NCBI GenBank assembly: GCA_021806765.1
Contig: JAJZQR010000002.1
Coordinates: forward strand, 5,806-69,805
Source of the DNA: Chloroflexota bacterium
GTDB lineage: Bacteria > Chloroflexota > UBA6077
Direction: 5' to 3'
DNA length: 64,000 nucleotides
Below, in pieces: positions 34,022-42,206 of the stretch (within the stretch, counting starts at the first letter, position 1; the number at the start of each line of letters is the position of its first letter). The translations under genes and the position numbers were made by a program. The notes beneath the pieces are model-generated. The model saw only the letters and a program-made list of their open reading frames with translations, did not search any database and had not been told where the DNA came from.

Positions 34022-34255
34022 CTAGGAGTCGACAGCCAGGCAGGTCATAGTCTTGCTGATGCCTGGGATGCCTCGGACCTCGTTGAGCACGAGCCGTCCG
34101 ATGGAATTGGCATCGTCACCCTGGGCTACGGCGATCACGTCGTAAGGGCCAGTCACGACGTCGGCCACGGCGATGCCGGAAACCCGACGCAGGGTATCGA
34201 CTACCTCCTTGCTCTTGCCACCCACCGTTTCGATAAGGACGTATGCTCGCTGCAT
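34022..34255 (-). CDS. Stand-alone Lrp/AsnC ligand-binding (RAM) domain protein
   Basis: The 77-residue protein is a single RAM domain: AYVLIETVGGKSKEVVDTLRR, VVTGPYDVIAVAQGDD, and RGIPGISKTMTCLAV. It lacks the helix-turn-helix of full Lrp regulators. Such proteins bind amino acids and oligomerise, and may modulate a partner. No partner is evident apart from the small gene downstream. Confidence 0.9.
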   Translation of the reverse strand: MQRAYVLIETVGGKSKEVVDTLRRVSGIAVADVVTGPYDVIAVAQGDDANSIGRLVLNEVRGIPGISKTMTCLAVDS

Positions 34256-34388
34256 CGGCGTTCACCTTCCGGTGGAATTCTCCGAGAGCCACGCACGGGC
34301 TGTCGCCACCAACCCCATATTAGGCCTTCCCACGGCGATGTCAATACCTTTACGGTACTGTTCCAGTGCACTAGCTGTGCCCACGCCG

Positions 34389-34412
34389 GCCCTCTCCCTA
34401 GGGGGGAGAGGA
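34389..34412. repeat. Truncated CTCTCCC palindromic element
   Basis: GGCCCTCTCCCTAGGGGGGAGAGG lies directly after the MmgE/PrpD stop. The GGGTGAGGGCT tail is missing. Confidence 0.6.
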
Positions 34413-34414
34413 GG

Positions 34415-35749
34415 TCACGGCGCGGCCAGTTCGATGAGGGGCGAGACGCTCTCCAGCCTCTCCAGCCGCCCCACCTCTTCCACCAGCCTCTCGGCCTTCT
34501 CCCGGGGCAGGACCGGCAGCACCAGCTCCATGAACTTGCCCACCAGCTCCTCGTCCGGCACCGGATTCCCCGGGGTCCCGGAGGCTGCCTCCACCCGCTC
34601 CTGCAGCTCGCGGCCGTCCAGGGTCCGCACCGTCACCACCGCCTGGCCCTCGCCCAGACCAGGCTCCACCACGGCCCGCACCCGGTCCCTCAGTGCCACC
34701 ACGTCCTCTCGATTCACCTTCTCGTCGGTGAACTGGGACTCTCGGGCGTTCCCCTCGACCAGCGCGATGGCCGCGCAGAAGTAGATGCTGAACTTTCCTT
34801 CCAGGCCCGTTCGAGGCGCCTTCTTGCCCGTCAGCTCCAGCACCAGGGGGTGAACCCTGGTTTCTATCTCTCTCACCTGAGCGGGCTGAAGGCCGTATCG
34901 CTGGCGGAGCCTCCTCACCCCATCGATGGTGGGGTGGGTCACCACGCCGCATGCGTAGGGTTTGAAGCCGTTCTCCAGCATCAGGTAGTCGCGGCCCAAA
35001 CCCTCGACGGCCTTCGAGAGATCGTGCTCGCCGGCAAGGACGCTGCAGAAGCCCCGCCGCGCCTCCAGGACCTCCGTGGAGGCGGTGAAGCCCTTCTCGG
35101 CCAGCAGCGCCGAGAGCAGACCGTTGGAGGCCGCCTTGCCCACGTGGAGCGACTTCGCCATGGAGCCAAACATCTCCCGAAGTCCCGAGGCCTGGGTCCC
35201 GGCCAATCCCAGGGCGTGGGTGATCCGCTCGGGGTCCAATCCCAGCAGCCGGCTCGAGGCGGCCGCTGCGCCGAAGGTGCCCACGGTGCCGGTGATGTGC
35301 CAGCCCACGTCGTAGTGGGACGGGTAGACCGCCGTCCCCACCCGCAGCTCCGCCTCCATCCCGAGGGCAAGGCCGGTGATCAACCGGCGCCCATCCAACC
35401 CCTTCCACTCGGCCAGAGGCAGGGCGGCCGACAGCACCGGGCCGGTGGGATGGATCACCGTGGCCAGGTGGGTGTCGTCGAAATCCAGCACGTGGGACAT
35501 CGCCCCGTTCACCATGGCCGCGTTTGGGGCGGAGCTCCTGGCGCGGGAGCCCAGCAGGGTGGCCTGGGGATGGCCTCCAATCTCCTGGACGGTTTCGGCC
35601 AGAAGACGCACCGCCTGATGGCGAGACGCTCCCAGCGCCACACCCAGGTAGTTCAGAACGCACCGCTTGCTTTCCCGCACGACTTCCTGGGGAAGTTGCT
35701 CGAAAGTGGTTCGGGCTACGTAGTCGGCCAGTTGCCTGGTGGCCCCCAT
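34415..35749 (-). CDS. MmgE/PrpD family protein
   Basis: The 444-residue protein belongs to the family of 2-methylcitrate dehydratase and cis-aconitate decarboxylase relatives. Landmarks are CVLNYLGVALGASRHQAVR, AMVNGAMSHVLDFDDTHLATVIHPTGPVL, a GWHITGTVGTFGAAAAS block, and KSLHVGKAASNGLLSA followed by GFKPYACGVVTHPTIDG. The residues LDFDDTH and HP(T/S) form the usual active site. No prpB/prpC genes are near, so the substrate is open. It is alone on the minus strand. Confidence 0.88.
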   Translation of the reverse strand: MGATRQLADYVARTTFEQLPQEVVRESKRCVLNYLGVALGASRHQAVRLLAETVQEIGGHPQATLLGSRARSSAPNAAMVNGAMSHVLDFDDTHLATVIHPTGPVLSAALPLAEWKGLDGRRLITGLALGMEAELRVGTAVYPSHYDVGWHITGTVGTFGAAAASSRLLGLDPERITHALGLAGTQASGLREMFGSMAKSLHVGKAASNGLLSALLAEKGFTASTEVLEARRGFCSVLAGEHDLSKAVEGLGRDYLMLENGFKPYACGVVTHPTIDGVRRLRQRYGLQPAQVREIETRVHPLVLELTGKKAPRTGLEGKFSIYFCAAIALVEGNARESQFTDEKVNREDVVALRDRVRAVVEPGLGEGQAVVTVRTLDGRELQERVEAASGTPGNPVPDEELVGKFMELVLPVLPREKAERLVEEVGRLERLESVSPLIELAAP

Positions 35750-35843
35750 GAGCGGTGTCTCCCTTCCTCACAGTTGTTTTGGCATCGAGCCTCGACAGGA
35801 ACAGGGTTTCGGGGCGCTAATCATAGGCCGTAGATCCGCCGCG

Positions 35844-35873
35844 TGGCAATTATGCCCCCGATCCTACTATAAT
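35844..35873 (+). promoter_or_regulatory. Candidate promoter of xerD operon
   Basis: TATAAT at 35868-35873 with TGGCAA 18 bp upstream. The -10 box is perfect but the -35 is weak. It would serve the xerD-HAD-punA genes. Confidence 0.4.
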
Positions 35874-35978
35874 GGGTTTCCAATCCATCGGGCGGCCGTG
35901 CAGGTGACTTTTCCCCGGGCCTTATGGTAAACTCGCGCGCGGCACTACAGTCGTGTCATCGGTGGAGGTTTTCCCCCC

Positions 35979-36926
35979 ATGAAGCAGAAGGTGAACGCCT
36001 TTCTCGGTTATCTGGCGGCCGAGAGGGGGCTGGCGGCGAATACCCTGGCGGCCTACAATAACGATCTGAACCAGTTCTCCGACTACCTGGTCTCCCGTGA
36101 GCGTCCCGATGGGGCGGCTGCGATGCTGGCCGAATCGGCCGGACAGTATGCCCTGACCGGGATGAGCAGGGATGCCGTGATGGGCTTCTTTCTCCATCTG
36201 CGAGAGAAGGGATACACTCCCTCCACCATTGCCAGAAAGACCGCTGCCATCAAGTCCTTCTTCCATTTCCTCGCCTCCAAGGGGTTTATCGGCGAGGATC
36301 CCACCGCCAGCATCGATTCTCCCAGGATCAGCAAGTCGCTGCCCAGGGCTGCCTCGGTGGAGGAGATCGACGAGCTCCTGGAAGCTCCGACTCGAGCCAC
36401 TTCCCCAGAGGCCCTGCGCGACAAGGCCATGTTTGAGCTGCTCTACGCCACCGGTATGCGGGTTACGGAGTTGGTCTCTCTGAACCTGGGTGACGTGGAC
36501 TTGGAGAACGGATCGGTCTCCTGCGCCGGCCGCACGGCCGGCAAGGGCACGCGCCAGCGGACGATTCCGGTTCACGCCACGGCGATCCGTTCCGTCCAGG
36601 GCTACCTGGAGAAGACCAGGCCCTTCCTGGTTCGGGACAGCGACGAGCAGGCCCTGTTCGTGAACCATCGGGGGGACCGGCTGACCCGCCAGGGCTTCTG
36701 GCTCATCCTGAAGCAGTGGGCCCAGAACGCCGGGATCAAGACGGAGATCACCCCTCACACCCTGCGCCACTCCTTTGCCCTGCACATGCTGAGGAACGGC
36801 GTCGATCTGCGGGCGGTGCAGCAGCTTCTCGGGCATGCCCACATCTCCACCACCCAGATCTACACCTATCCGAGCGACGACGGGCTCAAGCGGCTCTACG
36901 AGACGGCCCACCCTCGAGCCAAGTAA
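35979..36926 (+). CDS. xerD: XerC/XerD-type tyrosine recombinase
   Basis: The 315-residue protein has an N-terminal SAM-like core-binding domain (FLGYLAAERGLAANTLAAYNNDL) and a catalytic domain with the full set R-K-H-R-H-Y: ATGMRVTEL, GKGTRQRTIP, HTLRHSFALHML, LGHAHISTTQIYTY. Length and motif suit the chromosome-dimer-resolving Xer enzymes, and its neighbours are housekeeping, so I do not see it as an island integrase. The stop abuts the next start. Confidence 0.9.
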   Translation: MKQKVNAFLGYLAAERGLAANTLAAYNNDLNQFSDYLVSRERPDGAAAMLAESAGQYALTGMSRDAVMGFFLHLREKGYTPSTIARKTAAIKSFFHFLASKGFIGEDPTASIDSPRISKSLPRAASVEEIDELLEAPTRATSPEALRDKAMFELLYATGMRVTELVSLNLGDVDLENGSVSCAGRTAGKGTRQRTIPVHATAIRSVQGYLEKTRPFLVRDSDEQALFVNHRGDRLTRQGFWLILKQWAQNAGIKTEITPHTLRHSFALHMLRNGVDLRAVQQLLGHAHISTTQIYTYPSDDGLKRLYETAHPRAK

Positions 36927-37640
36927 ATGGGGGAGCGGACGCTCGAGGCCGTCCTCTTCGACGCGGGCAACACCCTCATCCACATGCCGCGCCAACCCGA
37001 GGAGATACTTCGGGAGCTGTGCGCCCAGTTGGGCAGCCCCGTAGGTCTGGAGGAAGCTCGTGGAGCCTGCCGCGAGTCCGAGCGCTACTACACCCGGCAC
37101 TACCTCGACTACTCCGGCGACCAGGGGGAGTTCTGGCTGCGGTACCACGCCGAAGCCCTCCACCACCTGGGCATAGAGGATCCCACCGGCGAGAAAGCGG
37201 CCTACCTCTCCCATGGTTTCGGCAGGGTCGGCGTGTGGCAAGCATACCCGGAGGCGGCCGGGGTGTGCCGCCGGCTCCAGGCCGGCGGTTTCAGGCTGGG
37301 GGTGGTTTCCAACGGATCCGTCACCGTGGTGGATCTGCTCTCCCAGGCCGGACTCCTATCCTTCTTCGAGGTGGTCATCGCCTCCCAGGCCCTGGGTATC
37401 CAGAAGCCCGATCCGCGGGTCTTCGCGGCGGCGCTGGAGAAGCTGGGGGCAGCGCCCGAACGTGCGCTGTACGTGGGCGACCTGTACGAGGTGGACGTCC
37501 TGGGGGCGCGGGGGGCCGGCCTCCACGCCGTCCTTATCGACCGGCGGGGTGGGAGTGGGGATCGGGACTGTCCGGTGATAGGCAGCCTGGAGGAGTTGAT
37601 CCCGCTGGTGGAGGGAGGGGGTATCCCATGTCAGAGTTAA
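36927..37640 (+). CDS. HAD-superfamily hydrolase
   Basis: The 237-residue protein has the four HAD motifs: VLFDAGNTL (I; the second catalytic Asp is replaced by Ala-Gly, an oddity since most have DxD), VVSNGS (II), KPDPRVF (III) and YVGDLYEVDVLGA (IV). It is probably a phosphatase, but the altered motif I (FDAGNT) is also seen in many REG-2-like/HAD-IA members. It directly follows xerD and overlaps the next gene by 13 bp, so the trio is an operon. Confidence 0.87.
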   Translation: MGERTLEAVLFDAGNTLIHMPRQPEEILRELCAQLGSPVGLEEARGACRESERYYTRHYLDYSGDQGEFWLRYHAEALHHLGIEDPTGEKAAYLSHGFGRVGVWQAYPEAAGVCRRLQAGGFRLGVVSNGSVTVVDLLSQAGLLSFFEVVIASQALGIQKPDPRVFAAALEKLGAAPERALYVGDLYEVDVLGARGAGLHAVLIDRRGGSGDRDCPVIGSLEELIPLVEGGGIPCQS

Positions 37641-38461
37641 CCGCAGCTGTCTCCCTCGTCTCTTCCCTGGCACCGGTGAAGCCCCGAGTGGGCTTGATCC
37701 TGGGGTCGGGTCTGGGGGCCGTCGCCGACGGGATCCAGGAGGGCGTGACCCTATCCTACGGCCGGATACCCGGCTTCCCCTGCACCACGGTCCCGGGCCA
37801 CCAGGGGGACTTGGTGGTGGGCACCATGGAGGGGGTCGGCATCGTGGCCATGAAGGGGCGCCCCCATCTCTACGAGGGGTACTCCCTGGCCCGGATAGGC
37901 TTCCCGGTTCGACTGTTGGGAGCCCTGGGGGTGGACACCCTGGTGGTGACTAACGCGGCCGGCGGTCTGAACCCGGCGTTGGAGACGGGCACCCTGATGG
38001 TGTTGGAGGATCACATCAACCTCCCGGGTATGGTGGGGCTGAACCCCTTGATCGCCGTGTCGGGGGGCCAGGAGCGCTTCGTACCGATGGCGGACGCCTA
38101 CGACGAGATCCTGCGACGGCTGGTGATGGAGGCCGCCGGAGAGAAGGGGATCCGAGTTTCCAGCGGGGTGTACGCCATGGTGGTCGGCCCCAGCTACGAG
38201 ACTGCGGCCGAGGCTCGCTTCTTGCGCCAGGTGGGAGCTGACGCCGTGGGCATGTCCACGGTTCCCGAAGTGGTAGTGGCGCGATGGCTAGGGATGAGAG
38301 TCCTCGGTATCTCCTGCATCACCAACGTCCTGCTGGGGCCTCAAACCCATGGGGAGGGTGGCCACAGCGGGGTCCTGGCCGTGGCAGAGAGGGCGACGGC
38401 TGACGTCGCCTTCCTCCTGCGCTCCGTTCTCCGCCACGTTCGCGTGACGGGTGACGAGTGA
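37628..38461 (+). CDS. punA: Purine nucleoside phosphorylase (PunA type)
   Basis: This trimeric-type phosphorylase splits guanosine or inosine into base and ribose-1-phosphate. From ATG 37628 (277 residues) it shows LILGSGLGAVAD, the TVPGHQGDLVVG histidine, MKGRPHLYEGYS, TNAAGGLNPALETGTLMVLEDHINLPG, YAMVVGPSYETAAEARFLR and GISCITN. It may feed the purine salvage side of the purine genes upstream in the window. It overlaps the HAD gene by 13 bp. Confidence 0.94.
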   Translation: MSELTAAVSLVSSLAPVKPRVGLILGSGLGAVADGIQEGVTLSYGRIPGFPCTTVPGHQGDLVVGTMEGVGIVAMKGRPHLYEGYSLARIGFPVRLLGALGVDTLVVTNAAGGLNPALETGTLMVLEDHINLPGMVGLNPLIAVSGGQERFVPMADAYDEILRRLVMEAAGEKGIRVSSGVYAMVVGPSYETAAEARFLRQVGADAVGMSTVPEVVVARWLGMRVLGISCITNVLLGPQTHGEGGHSGVLAVAERATADVAFLLRSVLRHVRVTGDE

Positions 38462-38472
38462 TGGATCCTTTC

Positions 38473-38507
38473 CCCTCTCCCTCTGGGAGAGGGTCAGGGT
38501 GAGGGCT
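38473..38507. repeat. CTCTCCC/GGGAGAGGG palindromic element
   Basis: CCCTCTCCCTCTGGGAGAGG plus the GTCAGGGTGAGGGCT tail lies 11 bp after the punA stop, where a terminator would be expected. This is the last copy in the window. Confidence 0.75.
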
Positions 38508-38538
38508 GGAGCACCCTGCCGCGACCATCCCTCGAAGT

Positions 38539-38590
38539 CCGATTCCCGATCGCTACTCGCTGATCGCTGACGGCTGATAGCTGAATGCTG
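38539..38590. repeat. Degenerate right end of the MITE-like element
   Basis: The stretch contains GATTCCCGATC and then GGCTGATAGCTGAATGCT, matching the interior and the right arm of the 183-bp element at 6730-6912. It spans the start codon of the downstream peptidase gene. Confidence 0.55.
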
Positions 38591-40489
38591 AAGACCAGAT
38601 TCTTTTCGCTGTTCCTGCTTCCCCTGCTGCTGCAGGGGCAGATGCTGCTGTGGCCGGACCAGGCACTGGCTCCGGCGGCCTCCCCGCCCGTCTCCACCGA
38701 GCAGGCCCTGGAGCAAACCCTGCTGCCCTGGCGGGATCTGCGGGATCTGGCGGTCCGGGTGAAAGGGCTGCCCCAGGAGTCGGTAGATCCCATCGCGCCG
38801 CCGGCACCTCCCCTGCGCCAGGCGGGGGACAGCTCCGTCTTCTGGGTGGCGGACGAGGCCAACGACCGCTACTACTCCTTGAAAGCCACCCTGGCGGTGG
38901 TGACCCCCCACGCCTACATGTACCTGGCCGAGGGCGCGCGGGTGGATCAGCCCAGGCTCGAGGCGGCTGCTCGCTTCTTCGAGGATCAGATCTACGCGGG
39001 GGATCGGCGCTACTTTGGCACCGAGCCGGAGACGGGGCTGGACGGCGATCCCCACGTGACGATCCTGCATGCCAGCATCCCCGGGCTGGGCGGCTACTTC
39101 ACCTCCGTGGACGACTATCCTCGCACCGTGCAGCCCTACAGCAACGAGCGGAAGGTGATCTACATCAACGTGGATGCCGCCACGCCGGGCTCCAGCAGCT
39201 ACTATGGGATCCTGGCCCACGAGTTCGAGCACATGATCCACTGGAACACCAATCGGGTCGAGCAGACCTGGGTGAAGGAGGGGGCCGCGGAGGTGGCCAC
39301 CGAGGCCGCCAACCTGGGGAGCAGCGGAGCCATGCAGGCCTTCGTAGCCAGACCCGACACCCAGTTGAATGCCTGGACCGACACCAAGGGGGACGTGGCC
39401 CCCCACTACGGCGCCGCCTACCTGTTCATCAGCTACTTCCTGGAGCACTACGGCGGCTATCAGGCGGCTTCGGACCTGCTATCTGGCGATACCCGTGGGC
39501 CGGAAACCTTCGACCGCTTCCTGGCCCGCCACGGCTACCAGCTATCCTTCGAGGACGTGTTCAGGGACTGGGTGGTGGCCAACTATCTGGACCAGGCCAA
39601 CGGCTCGGATCCCCGCTACCGTTACGCGAAGCTGAAGATGCAGATGCCCGACACCGATCGGGTCACCACCTCCACCGGGTGGAGGGACCGCACCCTCCAC
39701 CAGTTCGCGGCCAACTACCTGTCGCTGTCCGGCGGTTGGAGCAGCGCCAGGATCCACTTCCAGGGGGACCAGGGCACGCGTGTCATCTCCGCCGGCGCCC
39801 ACAGCGGCCGGGCCTTCTGGTGGAGCAACCGCGGAGACCTAGTGGATACCAAGCTGACCCACGTCTTCGACCTGCGTGGCCTCGGCAAGGCCACCCTGGA
39901 CTTCTGGGCCTGGTACGACCTGGAGGAGGGATACGACTACGGCTACGTCATGATCTCCCGGGATGGGGGTCTCACCTGGTCGACCCTGGCCACACCGGAC
40001 ACCACCACCGCCGATCCCAACGGCAACAGCCTGGGGAACGGCTTCACCGGCAAGAGCGACGGCAGCGGCTCGGGTGGCTGGAGGCAGGAATCCATCGATC
40101 TCACCCCCTACGCCGGCGACGTGGTCGTGATCCGCTTCGAGCAGGTGACAGACGACGCCTACAACGCCCCTGGTATCGCCCTGGACGACATCTCTATTCC
40201 CGAGCTGGGCTACTCAAGCGATGGCGAGGACTCCGATGGGGGCTGGTTCCCGGAGGGCTTCGTGCGGACCGACGGCCGGCTTCCCGAGCCCTTCTCGCTG
40301 CAGCTGATCGAGATGGGCGCGGACGGCATCAGCGTCGAGCAGCTCCCGGTGTCTTCCTCCCAGAGCGCCGACGTCGAGATCCAGAACACCGACGGCCGTC
40401 TGGACAGGGCGGTGCTGGTGGTGGCACCCCTCAGCCGCTACACCACCGAGCCCGCCCACTACCGCTACCGGGTGGAGACCAGCCCTTAG
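38585..40489 (+). CDS. Secreted HExxH metallopeptidase (M6/immune-inhibitor-A-like)
   Basis: The 634-residue protein has a signal peptide (MLKTRFFSLFLLPLLLQG). A peptidase region follows, with HEFEHMIHW at about residue 212 and WVKEGAAEVATE about 20 residues later, a pattern typical of zincins with a downstream glutamate. A beta-rich C-terminal part resembles the MAM/jelly-roll region of InhA-type proteases (ATLDFWAWYDLEEGYDYGYVMIS, DVVVIRFEQVTDD, GIALDDISI). It should degrade proteins outside the cell. The ATG lies inside a repeat-element end (AGCTGAATGCTGA), so the present start may have been created by that insertion. Confidence 0.85.
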   Translation: MLKTRFFSLFLLPLLLQGQMLLWPDQALAPAASPPVSTEQALEQTLLPWRDLRDLAVRVKGLPQESVDPIAPPAPPLRQAGDSSVFWVADEANDRYYSLKATLAVVTPHAYMYLAEGARVDQPRLEAAARFFEDQIYAGDRRYFGTEPETGLDGDPHVTILHASIPGLGGYFTSVDDYPRTVQPYSNERKVIYINVDAATPGSSSYYGILAHEFEHMIHWNTNRVEQTWVKEGAAEVATEAANLGSSGAMQAFVARPDTQLNAWTDTKGDVAPHYGAAYLFISYFLEHYGGYQAASDLLSGDTRGPETFDRFLARHGYQLSFEDVFRDWVVANYLDQANGSDPRYRYAKLKMQMPDTDRVTTSTGWRDRTLHQFAANYLSLSGGWSSARIHFQGDQGTRVISAGAHSGRAFWWSNRGDLVDTKLTHVFDLRGLGKATLDFWAWYDLEEGYDYGYVMISRDGGLTWSTLATPDTTTADPNGNSLGNGFTGKSDGSGSGGWRQESIDLTPYAGDVVVIRFEQVTDDAYNAPGIALDDISIPELGYSSDGEDSDGGWFPEGFVRTDGRLPEPFSLQLIEMGADGISVEQLPVSSSQSADVEIQNTDGRLDRAVLVVAPLSRYTTEPAHYRYRVETSP

Positions 40490-40633
40490 CGGAACCCGCT
40501 GCGGGAGGGCGAGGCTCCTGCCGAGCCGGAGGCTGACCGGGAGGGCGGATTGCCCCAACCCACCCGCCTCTATCGAACCGTGAAGGGCTGGCTGCTCGGG
40601 ATTCTGCTTCCTCCATGGAAACCGCAGGTGGAA

Positions 40634-40647
40634 CCGGCTCCTGCCGG
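40634..40647. repeat. CCGGCTCCTGCCGG palindrome
   Basis: An inverted copy of the CCGGCAGGAGCCGG element (compare 17911 and 21981). A looser relative with GGCTCCTGCCGAGCC is at about 40512. Confidence 0.5.
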
Positions 40648-40704
40648 CGATCCGGCATTGCGTTTGCCGTCCGAGGGGGTGGTATGGTAGAATCTACTCG
40701 TTAT

Positions 40705-40782
40705 CGGGGCGTAGCGCAGCCTGGTTAGCGCGCAGCGTTCGGGACGCTGAGGCCGGTGGTTCGAATCCACTCGCCCCGACCA
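40705..40782 (+). tRNA. tRNA-Pro (anticodon CGG)
   Basis: The 78-nt cloverleaf has acceptor strands CGGGGCG and CGCCCCG, a D arm with AGCCTGGTTA, an anticodon stem CAGCG/CGCTG with loop TTCGGGA (anticodon CGG), a TTCGAAT T-loop, discriminator A and an encoded CCA. TAGAAT at 40688-40693, preceded by TG, is a plausible -10 box. The 3' half recurs in decayed form at 54867. Confidence 0.95.
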
Positions 40783-40785
40783 TAC

Positions 40786-40811
40786 AGCCCGCCGGGGATT
40801 TCCGGCGGGCT
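40786..40811 (+). terminator. Terminator of tRNA-Pro
   Basis: AGCCCGCCGG pairs with CCGGCGGGCT around a GGATTT loop, followed by a T-containing tail (TGATCGTTGTTG). Confidence 0.8.
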
Positions 40812-40919
40812 TGATCGTTGTTGTACGCCTCGTCTCCAGTCTCGGGCCGGTGATGCCAGAGGCTCCCCATAGATCCGATCTGCAACCGACGGCACGTGAG
40901 AATTGGTCCGGTTTGGGTA

Positions 40920-40948
40920 TTGACAGCCTGTACTCCTCTCGCTATCAT
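40920..40948 (+). promoter_or_regulatory. Strong sigma-70 promoter of the LacI-family gene
   Basis: TTGACA (40920-40925) and TATCAT (40943-40948) are separated by exactly 17 bp. Transcription should start in or at the edge of the palindromic operator. Confidence 0.75.
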
Positions 40949-40952
40949 GCGA

Positions 40953-40973
40953 AACGTTACCGGTAACGTTACC
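40953..40973 (+). promoter_or_regulatory. LacI-type palindromic operator
   Basis: AACGTTACCGGTAACGTT (40953-40970) is a perfect 18-bp palindrome, and the overlapping GGTAACGTTACC (40962-40973) is a perfect 12-bp one. The central CG-containing symmetry is typical of LacI/PurR-family sites. Its place right after the -10 box implies autorepression. Confidence 0.8.
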
Positions 40974-40996
40974 AACGCCCTTTTGGGAGGCGACCT

Positions 40997-42019
40997 GTGG
41001 TCCGCACCGTCGGTATTGTCGACATCGCCCGCGAGGCCGGCTGCTCCATCAATACTGTCTCCAGGGCCCTGAACGACATGCCGGGTGTTAGCGCCGGTGC
41101 AAAGGCTCGCGTCCTAGCCGCTGCCGAGCGGCTTCACTACACCCCGAGCCGGGTTGCCCGCTCCCTCCTGGCAAGCTCTACCAAGACCCTGGGCCTGGTG
41201 GTCACCGACTGCACCAATCCCTTCTACGCCCGGGCCATACGGGCAGTGGAGGACTTCGCCTTTGCCCGGGACTATAGTGTCATCCTCTGCAACAGCGGCG
41301 AGGACTATCAGCGGGAGATGCGGGCCATCCGCATGCTACTGGAGAGCCGCGTCGATGGGATCCTGATTACGCCAGTCCAGGGCCCGTATGAGCACATCGC
41401 CGAGCTCCTTGATCGCAGAATACCCTTTGTCCTGGTAGGCCGGCGCTTCGAGATGCTGGATACGCCCTATGTGACCAGCGACAACGTCGGCGGCGCCCGC
41501 ACCGCTGTCTCTCACCTCCTGTCCCTCGGCCATCGGGTTGTCGGTCACGTCACAGGCCGGCAGGAGATCTCTAGCGTCGCCGAGCGTCTCGCCGGCTTCT
41601 GCCAGGCCCTCCAAGAGCATGGCTTGCCTCTAGACTCGGCGTTGGTTGTTCGCGGAGAGCGCGATGTCGAGGGCGGCCTTGCCTGTGCCCGCCAGTTGCT
41701 GGCGTGCCGACCGCGACCCACCGCCATCTTTGCCTACAACGACCTCCAAGCCCTGGGTGTCCTGCGGGCCGCCCGTGAGTTGCGACTTAGGGTGCCGGAG
41801 GAGTTGGCGGTCGTAGGGTTCGACGACATCGAGCTTTCGGCCTTCTTCGAGGTGCCCCTCACCACCATAGCCCAGCCTACATATGAACTCGGCCGCCGTG
41901 CGGTCGAGATGCTCTTCCAGTTGATGCACGATCCCTTGTCCGCCAAGGACCGGCAGGTGATCCTCCACCCGGAGTTGATAGTTCGGTCTTCGTCGGCGCT
42001 GGCCGTCCATTCCACGTAG
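40997..42019 (+). CDS. LacI-family transcriptional repressor
   Basis: The 340-residue protein has an N-terminal HTH with hinge (TVGIVDIAREAGCSINTVSRALND, YTPSRVARSLLASSTKTLGLVV) and a periplasmic-binding-protein-like effector domain (TDCTNPFYARAIRAVEDFA to VGFDDIELSAFFEVPLTTIAQP). The start is GTG 40997 with GGGAGG seven bases upstream. A promoter with a palindromic operator lies directly ahead, so it probably controls itself and perhaps the methyltransferase genes behind it. The inducer is presumably the island's substrate or a derivative; not identifiable here. Confidence 0.93.
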   Translation: MVRTVGIVDIAREAGCSINTVSRALNDMPGVSAGAKARVLAAAERLHYTPSRVARSLLASSTKTLGLVVTDCTNPFYARAIRAVEDFAFARDYSVILCNSGEDYQREMRAIRMLLESRVDGILITPVQGPYEHIAELLDRRIPFVLVGRRFEMLDTPYVTSDNVGGARTAVSHLLSLGHRVVGHVTGRQEISSVAERLAGFCQALQEHGLPLDSALVVRGERDVEGGLACARQLLACRPRPTAIFAYNDLQALGVLRAARELRLRVPEELAVVGFDDIELSAFFEVPLTTIAQPTYELGRRAVEMLFQLMHDPLSAKDRQVILHPELIVRSSSALAVHST

Positions 42020-42206
42020 GGGCCATTACGTACGCACGATCCAGGCAGTGTGTCGGAACCTGCCCGCGTTCAGGCCAGCCTCTCGTTTGGGATAAGCCCC
42101 GATGCTGCGCGGCTCACCTTTCTACGATGGCGACATGCCCTTCCCTTCGGATACCTGATCCAGGCCAATCCCAGATTCATTGCGTACACATCTAAGGAGG
42201 ACGTAG

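Noticed and set aside
35979..36926. XerD-like gene as the integrase of the tRNA-Pro island
   Set aside because: It is an intact housekeeping-type Xer protein in an operon with HAD and punA, outside the proposed island.
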